A DNA stretch of 64,000 nucleotides, taken from assembly GCA_947486185.1 (NCBI GenBank), contig CANKTH010000003.1, forward strand, positions 47,788 through 111,787, written 5' to 3'. Shown here one piece after another: positions 46,947 to 56,284 of this stretch. Source of the DNA: Deltaproteobacteria bacterium (GTDB lineage Bacteria > Myxococcota_A > UBA796 > SXON01). A program made the position numbers and the translations under genes. How positions within the stretch are numbered: position 1 is the stretch's first letter; every line of letters starts with the position of its first letter. The notes below the pieces were generated by a model, which made no database searches, was not told the DNA's origin, and worked only from the letters and a program-made list of their open reading frames with translations.

Positions 46947-48644
46947 CTACCTTACCTCGGGCGCGGTGACTGGCAGGCGAACGAGCACCTTGAGGCCGCC
47001 CTCGACGTGATTCCGAGCCTCCACCGTGCCACCGAGCTGGGTCGCGACGCTCTGCACGATCGAGAGCCCCAGGCCCGCCCCGCGCGTCTGGCGCACGACC
47101 GCGCCGTGGCTTCGGTAGAAGGGTTCGAAAAGCCGGCCGAGCTCGTTCGGGGGCACACCCGGCCCGTGGTCGCGCACCGAGAGCACCACGAAATCGCCCG
47201 CCATCTCGGCGGACAACACGATGGGCCCTCGCCCGAACTTCGCGGCGTTGTCGATCAGGTTGCCGACCACCTGTACGATCGCCGCCCGTGGCAGGCGCGC
47301 TCCTCCCGCCAACGGGTCACAGTGGAGCTCCAACACGACATCACGCGCGTTCAAGCTCGCGGTCATCGACTCCGCGATCTCGCTGAGCGCCTCGCCCAGC
47401 GCCCCGGGCTCGCCTTGGGGCAGCGGGAGGTTCCGCTGGAGTCGGGCGGCGGTCAGAACGGCGTCCACCAGCACGCTGAGACGCTCCGCCTCGGTCCGAA
47501 TCCGGGCCAGGTAGGCGGCGCGGCGGTCCGGGCTGACCATTTCGCCCTCCAGCATCTCCGCGTAGAGGCGGATCGTAGTGAGCGGCGTCTTGAGCTCGTG
47601 GGTGACGGTCGCGGCAAAATCGGCACGACGTTCGCCGTACTCCACCGCGACCCGCGCCGAGCGCCACACCGCACGGAGACCGAAGGCGGTGATCAGCACG
47701 ACGAGCGCGGCGAGCGTCACCACGTATCCGTCCCGGCTGAACCCGGGCAGCGTCTCCACCGTCGCCCGAGCCGTCATTCCGGAGAACGGGGAGGAGAAGG
47801 TGTGCGTCACGCCGTCCCCGCCTGACCCGTCCCAGTCGAGACGTACGAGCGAATCGAGCCCCGCCTCGCCGACCACCCGGTCGCTGAGGTGCTGCTGCCA
47901 CGCGGCCCGCCGGATCACGAAGCCCTGCGTCCACCTCTGGCCCGAGAGGGTGACCGTACGCCGGATCACGAGGTGAGCGCCCGCGTCGAGCCCCTCCAGG
48001 GGCCCCACCTCAGCCGCGACCTCGGCGTTGGCGGCCACCGGGCTCTCGGCCGGGAGCGTGTGGTCGAAGGCCTGGAGCTGCGCGAAATTGGCAAGCTGGG
48101 GGGAGGCGTTTCGTGACGAGAGCTGTACCGCAGCTCGGTTGAGCTGCAGCTCCGGAACCTGCACCCGCTCGGCTGGCCCGCGCTGGGCCTGGAGCGCCTC
48201 CGGCGGTTCCTGGCTCGGCGTAGCGAGCGCCAGCGCCGCCGCGATCTCGCCCCGGTCGCCCTCTCGGAGCGGTTCCAGGGCCCCGTCGGGGCCGATCTGG
48301 TACCAGCCGACGTTCCACAGGTCGCCCGGTGGATCGGCCAACGGCGACCGAACGAGGCTGTTCCCTCCGTCGGCGGTAGGAACCCGGTGTAGCGGGCGAT
48401 AATGGTAAAAGGGCCGACGCTCCTCTGCCGAGACCAGCGCGCCCAATTCCTGTTCCATCGCGTCGAAGATGCGGGCCGCGAACAGCTCGCGCCGCAAGTC
48501 GCGCTCGGCGGCAGAGGCGATGAGGGCCAGGGCGGAGAGCAGGCCCGCGGCGGTGAGGCTACCGCCACCGATCCCGAACAGGCGACGCCGCAGTGGTCCG
48601 AGCGGCGAGCTCGCGCTTGGAGGCGGGTCGACGGGCGCCGTCAC
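46947..48644 (-). CDS. Membrane sensor histidine kinase
   Basis: FAATVTHELKTPLTTIRLYAEML, QVVGNLIDNAAKF, VRDHGPGVPPNEL, GAGLGLSIVQ. Confidence 0.95.
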   Translation of the reverse strand: MTAPVDPPPSASSPLGPLRRRLFGIGGGSLTAAGLLSALALIASAAERDLRRELFAARIFDAMEQELGALVSAEERRPFYHYRPLHRVPTADGGNSLVRSPLADPPGDLWNVGWYQIGPDGALEPLREGDRGEIAAALALATPSQEPPEALQAQRGPAERVQVPELQLNRAAVQLSSRNASPQLANFAQLQAFDHTLPAESPVAANAEVAAEVGPLEGLDAGAHLVIRRTVTLSGQRWTQGFVIRRAAWQQHLSDRVVGEAGLDSLVRLDWDGSGGDGVTHTFSSPFSGMTARATVETLPGFSRDGYVVTLAALVVLITAFGLRAVWRSARVAVEYGERRADFAATVTHELKTPLTTIRLYAEMLEGEMVSPDRRAAYLARIRTEAERLSVLVDAVLTAARLQRNLPLPQGEPGALGEALSEIAESMTASLNARDVVLELHCDPLAGGARLPRAAIVQVVGNLIDNAAKFGRGPIVLSAEMAGDFVVLSVRDHGPGVPPNELGRLFEPFYRSHGAVVRQTRGAGLGLSIVQSVATQLGGTVEARNHVEGGLKVLVRLPVTAPEVR

Positions 48645-49333
48645 GGGGCCACGACCAGCCGATAGCCGGCGCTTCGGACGGTCTCGATGATGCCGGCCGC
48701 GCCGAGCTCGGCGAGCTTCCGGCGAAGCTTGACGAGGTGCATGTCCACGCAGCGGGTCTCCACCTCCGTGACCCGCGCGTAGCCCCAGACCGATCGGAGC
48801 AGGTCCGCGCGCGACACGATGCGGTGCCGCTCGCGGTGGAGGTAGACCAGCACCTCAATGTCCCGCGGGGAGAGCGCGACCTCTACACCTTGGGCCCGCG
48901 CGCTGAGCTGGTCGAGGTCCAGCTCGAGCCCGCCGAGCAGGAGTCGGCGTTCTACGGGACCCTCTACGCGGCGAAGCAGGGCCTTGAGCCGGGCGCTGAG
49001 CTGGGCGACCGAGAAGGGCTTGGCGACGTAGTCGTCGCATCCCGCCTGAAAGCCGGCCAGGACGTCCCCCTCGCTGCCGAGCGCGGTGAGCAGCAGGATC
49101 GGCACGCGCGGGCGGGCCGCGCGGACAGCGGCGCACACCGAGAGCCCACTCTGCCCCGGCAGCATGACGTCGAGGATGAGCAGATCGTGCTCGCCCGTCA
49201 TCGCTGCGGCGAGGCCGGAGGGACCGTCGGCTGCGGCGGTGGGCAGGTGCCCCTGAAAGGCGAGGAGGTCGCAGAGACCCTCACGGATCGCAGGGTCGTC
49301 CTCGACCACCAGGACACGCGCACGAACACTCAT
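48641..49333 (-). CDS. OmpR/PhoB-family response regulator
   Basis: Start at MSVRARVLVVEDDPAIREGL; LLILDVMLPGQSG, DDYVAKPFSVAQL; winged helix VETRCVDMHLVKLRRKL. 4-bp overlap with the HK gene. Confidence 0.95.
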   Translation of the reverse strand: MSVRARVLVVEDDPAIREGLCDLLAFQGHLPTAAADGPSGLAAAMTGEHDLLILDVMLPGQSGLSVCAAVRAARPRVPILLLTALGSEGDVLAGFQAGCDDYVAKPFSVAQLSARLKALLRRVEGPVERRLLLGGLELDLDQLSARAQGVEVALSPRDIEVLVYLHRERHRIVSRADLLRSVWGYARVTEVETRCVDMHLVKLRRKLAELGAAGIIETVRSAGYRLVVAP

Positions 49334-49469
49334 ACGGGCGGGTATCTCTCCCAACCCGAGCCCGCCGCCGCGGCCGGCTCTGCTTACCGTTCTGTTACCA
49401 AGCCGCGCCGAAGGCTTTACCCCGCGTAGCCCGAGCGGGGCGTAGGTTGGGGAGCAACCGGAGTTCAAC

Positions 49470-50786
49470 ATGCCCCGCGGTCTCACCAGGCTCTCCCTCG
49501 ACGTTTTCGGTCGGTCCCTTCGGCCGGCCCTCCTCCTCAGCCTCGGCGTCGGCGCCGCGTTCGCCGCCGGCGGTCGCCCGCCGGATCGCGGGCCGCTCCA
49601 CCTCATCGACCTCGCCCTCACCGGCGAGCCGGCAGAATCCACCTCCTCGATCGCCGAGCTTCGGGAGGCGGGCCCCGAGGGCCTGGCTCGCCTGCTCGAA
49701 GCGCGCGAGGAGGACGACCGTGGCGCCTCGGCCCAGGACTGGGAACGGGTCATCGACGGCGTGGCCCGGCAGCGCTACGCCACTGAGAGCGGCTTGTATT
49801 GGTACACGGACGTGGACGAGGCGCTGGAAGCAGCGGCGGAGGCCGATCGACCCGTTCTGATGCTCCGGATGTTGGGAGAGCTGGACGAGGTGTACTCTTG
49901 CGCCAACAGTCGCTACTTCCGCACGCTCCTCTACGCGGATCCTGCGATCTCCGCCGAGCTTCGGGACAACTGGGTGGTCGCGTGGACCTCCGAGCGACCG
50001 GTACCCAAGCTCACGGTCGACTTCGGCGACGGGCGGGTCTGGCAGACGACGGTGACCGGAAACAGCATCCACTACGTGCTCAACAGCTACGGCGACGTGC
50101 TCGACGCTTTGCCCGGACTCTACAGCCCGGACGCCTTCCTTGACGGCCTGGTCGCCGCGCGCGGCCTGCACAACGCGGTTCGCGACCTGGATGATCCGGC
50201 TCCAACGCTCTCTCTCTGGCACCGTCGCGAACTGGAGCGTAGCGCCGATCGTGCGGCGCGCACGCTGGGACGGCCGGCGAGCGCCGTCGCCGCCGCCTAC
50301 CGTACGCCGCTTACGCCCGACGCCGTTGTGGAGGCCCCGCGGGTCATGGCGATGGCGATGAGCAAGATGATGGTGGAGCAGCCGCTGGCGCGCGCGGTGG
50401 TGCCGACGACCCCGCTAAGCGCCGGGTCACCCGACGCGTTGAAGCGGGGCCAGGCGCTGGGGACCGACGCACAATGGGCGGAGCTTGGCCGGAGCTTCCC
50501 GGTGCGCCTTTCGGCCCCGAGCCTCGCGCTGATCCGGGCGGAGCGCGCGACCGGGGGACCTGAGATGTTCGCCTCGCTGGAGCGTACGGTGGGCCGAGAC
50601 ACCGCCTTCAATGAGCTGTGGTTCCACGGGCTCTTGCACGCCTGGCTCGAGCAGGCCCCGGACGTGTCTTGGGAGGCGCTCAACCGGCGCGTCTACGACA
50701 CAATGTTCGCGACGCCCGCCGCGGATCCCTGGTTGGGCTTGTGGAATCCCGAGGTCTATGACGGCCTGCCGCCGGCAAGCCGCTGA
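49470..50786 (+). CDS. Uncharacterised secreted protein with thioredoxin-like region
   Basis: LYWYTDVDEALEAAAEADRPVLMLRMLGELDEVYSCANSRYFRTLLYADPAISAELRDNWVVAWTSERP looks like a thioredoxin fold with CANS in place of CxxC. Confidence 0.7.
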   Translation: MPRGLTRLSLDVFGRSLRPALLLSLGVGAAFAAGGRPPDRGPLHLIDLALTGEPAESTSSIAELREAGPEGLARLLEAREEDDRGASAQDWERVIDGVARQRYATESGLYWYTDVDEALEAAAEADRPVLMLRMLGELDEVYSCANSRYFRTLLYADPAISAELRDNWVVAWTSERPVPKLTVDFGDGRVWQTTVTGNSIHYVLNSYGDVLDALPGLYSPDAFLDGLVAARGLHNAVRDLDDPAPTLSLWHRRELERSADRAARTLGRPASAVAAAYRTPLTPDAVVEAPRVMAMAMSKMMVEQPLARAVVPTTPLSAGSPDALKRGQALGTDAQWAELGRSFPVRLSAPSLALIRAERATGGPEMFASLERTVGRDTAFNELWFHGLLHAWLEQAPDVSWEALNRRVYDTMFATPAADPWLGLWNPEVYDGLPPASR

Positions 50787-50837
50787 GGGCGGCCCGGAGG
50801 AGCGACGAGCTGCACCCGATGCTACGACGCCGGATCG

Positions 50838-50875
50838 GATTCTCGGCGTGTCGTGAAGGATATCCCCGGGGGGTG
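50838..50875 (+). pseudogene. Short gene fragment related to the 3' end of the P460-like gene
   Basis: gattctcggcgtgtcgtgaaggatatccccgggg (DSRRVVKDIPGG) vs 41673 gattctcggcgtatcgtgacggatatccccgggg (DSRRIVTDIPGG). Confidence 0.5.
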
Positions 50876-50894
50876 CTTCGCGCGGGCCGGCTGC

Positions 50895-52397
50895 TCAGCG
50901 CCGTGGCCCGCGGACCCCCCGTTGGACCCAGGGCACCCACGGTCGTGGCGGAAATGGCGGTAATAGCTTGGGGATCCGGGTGATCTCGCCCCCGAGATGG
51001 TGCGTCAGGTGCCGCGCCGCCTCGAGCCCCGTGGTGCACGCGCGTTCCATATACAGCACCGGTGTCGGACTCTGGATCCAGTCGCCACACAGAGCCACCC
51101 GGGCGAGGTTGGTGTCCACCTTCGGCGCCCCGCTCAGGATGCCCGGCGAAAAGATAGGGTGGATGGGGGCGTTCTGCTGTACGTGCCCGTGAACCCGGCC
51201 ACCGCGGAGCGCCGGCCAGGTGGCCTCCGCCAGGGTGGTCACGGTCTGAATGAGCGCCGCAGGGTCGGTGTTGACCGCGGACCGCGCCGTGTCGCCGTAC
51301 AGGTGACACTCGAGCACCGCTCCGCCACGCGCGGCGGCCCACCGCCGATAGTCCTCTTGTAGCTGGTCCAACCAGAAATAGTTGCTCACCGGCAGGCCCG
51401 CCGCCACTCCCGCCGGCGGTCCCCGTCCGGGTGAGCGATCAAACCAGAGCCGGACCACCACGCTGCCCACCCCACGAGGTATCTCAGCGGCGGCGAGCCG
51501 GGCCTGCAGCGCCGGATCGAGATCGAGGTTCTGAAATGCGATAGGATCTACCGCGATGATCACGCCGTCAGCCTCCTCGGGGCCCCCGTCGTGCCAACGC
51601 ACCGACGGGCGCGGGTTGAGGCGGAGGCCGGTGACACGGCGGCCGAGGTGCAGGCGCCCACCCGCCGCCGTGAGCGCGGCGACGAGCGGCTGGATCAGGG
51701 AACCAACACAACCCTCTCTCAAGGTGTGAAAAGTGCTGTCACGACGATCGAGGGCCGCGTAGAGCTGAAGGCCCAAAAAGAGTGCCGCAAGGCTCACCTC
51801 TCGCGGTTCTGCGAAGAAGGCGGAGTGGGTGGTGGCGGCGAGCAGTTGGCGGAGCGGCGGCGGCCAGTCCTCGAGGAAAGAGGCGACGGTCTCGCGGTCG
51901 GCCTGCGCCAGATCCTGGGAGGGATCGAAGGACAGCAGCTCGAGCCCGCGCCGTACGCTCCGGGGCAGTTGGCGGAGCGCGGAGCGACCGAGGCGGCGGA
52001 GCAGGCGGGGATGGCTGTACATCGCCAACAGACCCAGCGGATCGGGGAGCCGCGTCTCCTGGACCCGGCGCCCGAGGTCGAGGAGCTCAGGCGGGTCGCC
52101 CGGCAGGATCACGCCTTGGTCGTCTACCGGGACCAGGTCGCCGCCCCTGCCCAGAGCGCTCAACACCCCGCGGAGGTTCCGGTACTGTCGCCACACGCCA
52201 TGAAGCCCGTGCTCCAGCACAAATGTACTTCCATCCGGGGTTGACGCCGTACCCGTGGGCCCGCAGCGCCCACCCGCCGCCGGACCGCTCTCGTAGACAT
52301 CCACCCCGATCCCGGCCCGGGTCAGCGCCCAGGCCGCTGTGAGGCCCGCGAGGCCCGCGCCGATAACCACGACGCGCTGTTGGGAGCCCTGGGTCAG
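50895..52397 (-). CDS. FAD-dependent oxidoreductase (amine oxidase/phytoene desaturase-like)
   Basis: QRVVVIGAGLAGLTAAWALTRAGIGVDVYESGPAAGGRCG; C-term VALCGDWIQSPTPVLYMERACTTGLEAA. Exact start uncertain (track 52472 overlaps the next gene). Confidence 0.85.
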   Translation of the reverse strand: MTQGSQQRVVVIGAGLAGLTAAWALTRAGIGVDVYESGPAAGGRCGPTGTASTPDGSTFVLEHGLHGVWRQYRNLRGVLSALGRGGDLVPVDDQGVILPGDPPELLDLGRRVQETRLPDPLGLLAMYSHPRLLRRLGRSALRQLPRSVRRGLELLSFDPSQDLAQADRETVASFLEDWPPPLRQLLAATTHSAFFAEPREVSLAALFLGLQLYAALDRRDSTFHTLREGCVGSLIQPLVAALTAAGGRLHLGRRVTGLRLNPRPSVRWHDGGPEEADGVIIAVDPIAFQNLDLDPALQARLAAAEIPRGVGSVVVRLWFDRSPGRGPPAGVAAGLPVSNYFWLDQLQEDYRRWAAARGGAVLECHLYGDTARSAVNTDPAALIQTVTTLAEATWPALRGGRVHGHVQQNAPIHPIFSPGILSGAPKVDTNLARVALCGDWIQSPTPVLYMERACTTGLEAARHLTHHLGGEITRIPKLLPPFPPRPWVPWVQRGVRGPRR

Positions 52398-52398
52398 C

Positions 52399-52758
52399 TC
52401 AGCTCCTTCCGCCGAGGATCTTTTCCATCTGTCGCCGATCCCTCTTGGTCGGGCGGCCCGCGCCGGCGTCACGGAAGACGCGAGGCATCGGCAGCTCCGG
52501 CGGGGTCAGGTCGTCGTAGAGCAGGCGCGCGACCGGGGCGGCGCCCCGCTGGTCGGAGATGGCCTTCACCAGCAGGATCTTCTTGCCCCCCGCGGTGTGG
52601 ACCTCCAGGACCTCGCCTACCTTGACGTCGCGCGACGCCTTCAGCCCGTCGCCGTTGAGCTTGACGTGGCCGGCGCCGCAGGCATCGCTCGCCTGGCTGC
52701 GCGTCTTGAACATTCGCGCGGCCCACAACCACTTGTCGAGTCGAACGCCGTCAGCCAC
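52399..52758 (-). CDS. hslR: S4-domain RNA-binding protein, Hsp15-like
   Basis: VRLDKWLWAARMFKTRSQASDACGAGHVKLNGDGLKASRDVKVGEVLEV. Confidence 0.88.
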   Translation of the reverse strand: MADGVRLDKWLWAARMFKTRSQASDACGAGHVKLNGDGLKASRDVKVGEVLEVHTAGGKKILLVKAISDQRGAAPVARLLYDDLTPPELPMPRVFRDAGAGRPTKRDRRQMEKILGGRS

Positions 52759-52830
52759 GGGGCCCCCCCTCGGAGCACGTCACGGAAGAGACGCCCCCGA
52801 TAACGTGGCGCGGTGGGCACGGCGCCAGGC

Positions 52831-53640
52831 TCATGTCGCGGGCCCCACCCGGAACCACCTGGGCAGAAGGCCGGTGATCGCGGCGCCGGTGGGAAAAGGA
52901 CGGCGCTGCCCGTGGGCGTCCTCGACCTCATCCACCTCTGGCAACACCGCCGGCTCTCCGGACCAACGACACCAGGACCGGAGCCCGGCGTCCACCCGGA
53001 AGCCGGGGAGCGCGCAGCCCTCGAGATCTTCGGGGCCCGCGTCGGCGAGGACTGGGCTTGAATCTGCGTAGATGGTGGATTGTAGGAGCAGCCAGGCCGA
53101 GGTCTGGGTGCGCGAGCCGGGTGTGTCAGGCGAAGGATCCCAGCGCGACAGGCCCCCGCCGGGATCCACCCGATAGAGCACCGGGGAGATCGGCTCGTCC
53201 GCTTCTCGCCACGCCGTGATCAGCCCCGATGACAGCGCCGAGGCGTCCGCGAGCGCGCCGACCCTGAGCGTGCCGCTCGCCGGTACGGCCACCAGCTCGG
53301 CGCCGAGCGCGCGGAGCCAACCGGGCAGCAGCACCCGCGCGGCCGCTTCCGGGGCGGCCAGGCTCCAGCCGTGATCTTCGCGCTTCAGCGCGGCGCTATC
53401 CAGGTTCTCTGCCGCGATCTGCCAGAGCTCCGCCTCTTCCAGACCCACCGCTCCGAGCTGCCGCCGGTGTATCAGCGGGCGAACCAGGGCTTCGTCGCGG
53501 GCAACCAGCGCCCAGAGCCCGGGGCCCGCCTCTCGAAACACGGGGGGATTTCCTTCGAGGATCGCCCGAAGCGCCAGCCCTGGCCGCCCCTGCTGGCGCA
53601 GGATGGGGTGCAGCCGCTCCCGATCGAGGGGGCGCGTCAT
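52831..53640 (-). CDS. Hypothetical protein, downstream of gatA
   Basis: Start at MTRPLDRERLHP; ATGA overlap with the gatA stop. Confidence 0.65.
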   Translation of the reverse strand: MTRPLDRERLHPILRQQGRPGLALRAILEGNPPVFREAGPGLWALVARDEALVRPLIHRRQLGAVGLEEAELWQIAAENLDSAALKREDHGWSLAAPEAAARVLLPGWLRALGAELVAVPASGTLRVGALADASALSSGLITAWREADEPISPVLYRVDPGGGLSRWDPSPDTPGSRTQTSAWLLLQSTIYADSSPVLADAGPEDLEGCALPGFRVDAGLRSWCRWSGEPAVLPEVDEVEDAHGQRRPFPTGAAITGLLPRWFRVGPAT

Positions 53641-55034
53641 CCCAGCGCGGCTTCGATCACCGCGGCGGCTGCCAGCAGGGTCGCTTCGCCGAGTTTGGGG
53701 CCGGTGAGCTGAGCCCCTACCGGCAGACCCAGAGCGCGGCCACACGGCACCGAGATCGCCGGCAGGCCCGCGAGGCTCGCCGGCACGGTGAAGATGTCCG
53801 CGAGGTACATCGCCAGCGGGTCGGCCGCGCGGGCGCCCAGCGGGAAGGCCACCGTGGGGCTCGTTGGGCAAAAAAGCAGATCGAACTCGCCTAACGCGGC
53901 GGTCATCTCTCGGGTGATCCGCGCGGCCATACCCTGGGCCGTCGCGTAGTAGCGGTCGGCGTAGCCGGCGGAGAGGGCGAAGGTCCCGAGAAGGATACGG
54001 CGTTGAACCTCGGGACCGAAGCCTTCACTGCGCGTGCGTACGTAGAGGTCGGCGAGGCTCTCCGCCTCGGCGCGGCGACCGTAGCGGATGCCATCAAAAC
54101 GAGCCAGGTTGGAGCTTGCTTCTGCCGGCGCGAGCACGCAGTAGGCGGCCAGCGCAAAGGGCGAGGAGGGCAGCGAGACCGTGGCCAGAGAGGCGCCCGC
54201 GTCGGTCAAGGCGCGCGCCGCGTCGGCCAGCGCGGCGCTCACGCCAGGCTCGATACCTTCACCGGTACATTCCTGGATGATCCCGATCTTCAGGCCCGCG
54301 ACCCCCCGGTCGCACGCCGCCTCCAGGTTGCCCACCGGGGCATCCAGGCTGGTGGGATCACCTGGGTCAAAGCCGGCGATGACCGACATGATCCGCGCGG
54401 TGTCGCGGACGTCCACGCCAAAAGGGGAGACCACGTCGAGCGAGCTGGCGAAGGCTACCAGTCCACGGCGTGACACACGCCCATAGGTCGGTTTGAGGCC
54501 AACTACACCGCACAGAGACGCGGGCTGCCGGACGCTGCCGCCGGTCTCCGAGCCGAGCGCCACCGGACAGATTCCGGCCGCTACCGCCGCGCCGCTCCCG
54601 CCCGAGGAGCCGCCCGGGGTTCGTGTTGGGTCGTGCGGGTTCCGGGTGGGGCCGTACGCTGAGTTTTCGGTGGATGAGCCCATCGCGAACTCGTCCATGT
54701 TCGTGCGCCCGAGGATGACCGCGCCGGCGTCGCGGAGCCGGGCCACGACCGTCGCGTCGTAGCTCGCACGATAGCCCTCGAGGATGCGCGAGGCGCAGCC
54801 ACAGGGCTGGCCGGCGTCCATGAGGTTGTCCTTCAGCGCCACCGGCACGCCGGCGAGCGGAGCCTGGGGGTTGATCCCGGCGATCTGCGCCTCGACCGCG
54901 TCGGGGTCGAGGTGTAGGAAACAGTTCAGCGTGTCGGCTTGGGCCGCACGCAGGGCCGCACGCGCGTAGCGGCCAGGATCTTCGCCGCCGGCGACCGCCT
55001 CTGCGATCGCCCGCGCGCGCGGAGCGCCCTTCAC
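53637..55034 (-). CDS. gatA: Asp-tRNA(Asn)/Glu-tRNA(Gln) amidotransferase subunit A
   Basis: GVPVALKDNLMDAGQPCGCASRIL, NPHDPTRTPGGSSGGSGAAVAAGICPVALGSETGGSVRQPAS. Confidence 0.96.
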   Translation of the reverse strand: MKGAPRARAIAEAVAGGEDPGRYARAALRAAQADTLNCFLHLDPDAVEAQIAGINPQAPLAGVPVALKDNLMDAGQPCGCASRILEGYRASYDATVVARLRDAGAVILGRTNMDEFAMGSSTENSAYGPTRNPHDPTRTPGGSSGGSGAAVAAGICPVALGSETGGSVRQPASLCGVVGLKPTYGRVSRRGLVAFASSLDVVSPFGVDVRDTARIMSVIAGFDPGDPTSLDAPVGNLEAACDRGVAGLKIGIIQECTGEGIEPGVSAALADAARALTDAGASLATVSLPSSPFALAAYCVLAPAEASSNLARFDGIRYGRRAEAESLADLYVRTRSEGFGPEVQRRILLGTFALSAGYADRYYATAQGMAARITREMTAALGEFDLLFCPTSPTVAFPLGARAADPLAMYLADIFTVPASLAGLPAISVPCGRALGLPVGAQLTGPKLGEATLLAAAAVIEAALG

Positions 55035-55312
55035 GGGGCCTCCTCGCCGATCACTACGGGGACCCGGATGAACCGGCCAAACAGGCCCGCGCTCGCGGAG
55101 AGCAGCGCTGGGCCGGTCGGGGCTTCGGGGTCATCGTCGCGGCGCCGCACGGCCCCAGCAGCAGGGGCGGGATCGGTGGCCGCGGCCTGCAGCTGCTCGA
55201 CATAGTCGAGGATACGCGTCAGCTCTCCCGAGAGCCGCTCGGCGTCCGCCGCCGGGACGGAGAGCTTGGCCAGCCCCGCGAGCTCGGCGACGAAGGCCGC
55301 GTCGATCTGCAT
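55031..55312 (-). CDS. gatC: Asp/Glu-tRNA amidotransferase subunit C
   Basis: ELAGLAKLSVPAADAERLSGELTRILDYVEQLQ; 4-bp overlap with gatA. Confidence 0.9.
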   Translation of the reverse strand: MQIDAAFVAELAGLAKLSVPAADAERLSGELTRILDYVEQLQAAATDPAPAAGAVRRRDDDPEAPTGPALLSASAGLFGRFIRVPVVIGEEAP

Positions 55313-55318
55313 CGAAGC

Positions 55319-55633
55319 TTACTTCTTCTTCCCGAAGGAGAACATCGAGGCGAGCGAGGCGACGACGCCGGACTCGTCTTTACCCGCCAGGGCTTCCAGC
55401 TCGCCTGGATCAAGGAGGACAGAGCTACAATCTTCACAAACGTCTATTTCGACGCCGCGGAAGCTCTGGGGCACCAGCTTCCCACCACATCGCCCGCAAT
55501 GGCCCTTGTGCAGCGCCCTCTGGGCCTCCCGGTTCTTCACCTGGGCCTCCGCATCGAGCTGCGCGGCCATTGCGGCCTTCTTCTCACGATCCAACCTGGC
55601 GAAATACTCTTCTTCGGGGCTACCGGTCGACAT
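55319..55633 (-). CDS. Zinc-ribbon (zf-TFIIB-like) protein
   Basis: GHCGRCGGKLVPQSFRGVEIDVCEDCSSVLLDPGELEAL. Confidence 0.85.
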   Translation of the reverse strand: MSTGSPEEEYFARLDREKKAAMAAQLDAEAQVKNREAQRALHKGHCGRCGGKLVPQSFRGVEIDVCEDCSSVLLDPGELEALAGKDESGVVASLASMFSFGKKK

Positions 55634-55717
55634 CTGTGCTCCTTGAATGTTCCGCCTGCTAACACACGTCGTGGGACTGGATGGGCTGAGCAGGTCAGGC
55701 AGGGTCGGGTGAGCTGC

Positions 55718-56284
55718 TCAGCCGCCGAGGCGCGCCTCGATGAGCCCCGGGCCGGCTGCGACCGCCGCCCGTACCGCTTCGGCGTCGCGCCCATCGACGA
55801 CAACGGCACGCAGCCCGAGCGCTTCCGCGAGGCGGCTCGGCGGGACCGGCAGCGGCGGCACAAACGGGCCGGCGCCGCGATACCAGCTCACGACAAAACG
55901 TACCGGCGCTCCCAGGGTGACGCTCAGCGATAAGGCCTCGGCAAAGCTGCCATAGCTTGTGCTTCCCATGCCCAGGAATACCAGGGCGCCCTCCGGGTTC
56001 CGCCGTGCGAGGCCTACGGCGACCAACGCACGGAGCGCCGGCGCGCCCGATGCGGGAAGAACCCGGTAAGGACGGGCAAGATCGAGGCGGTCGGCGGTGG
56101 CGCCGCGGAGCAGCGCGACGGCCCGTTCTCGCCGGCCCGGGAGGATCCAGGTGCTCCGGCTGACCCCCAACGCTGCGCCTGCGATCAGCGACTCCAGGCC
56201 CTGACCGCCGGCGACATCTCCGGTAGAAGCATAAAAAGCGCGCAGGCTCCGGACCGCCTGCGAGAGCCCGCCCTCGGCGCTCAC
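55718..56284 (-). CDS. Reduced 2-oxoacid dehydrogenase E1 alpha-like protein (188 aa)
   Basis: LVFLGMGSTSYGSFAEALSLSVTLGAPVRFVVSWYRGAGPFVPP...LAEALGLRAVVVDGRDAEAV aligns by eye with the E1alpha ThDP region; next to E2. Confidence 0.7.
   Translation of the reverse strand: MSAEGGLSQAVRSLRAFYASTGDVAGGQGLESLIAGAALGVSRSTWILPGRRERAVALLRGATADRLDLARPYRVLPASGAPALRALVAVGLARRNPEGALVFLGMGSTSYGSFAEALSLSVTLGAPVRFVVSWYRGAGPFVPPLPVPPSRLAEALGLRAVVVDGRDAEAVRAAVAAGPGLIEARLGG

Noticed and set aside
43953-47825. 516-aa and 559-aa + strand ORFs
   Set aside because: Antisense to the WD40 kinase and histidine kinase, which have full domain motifs.
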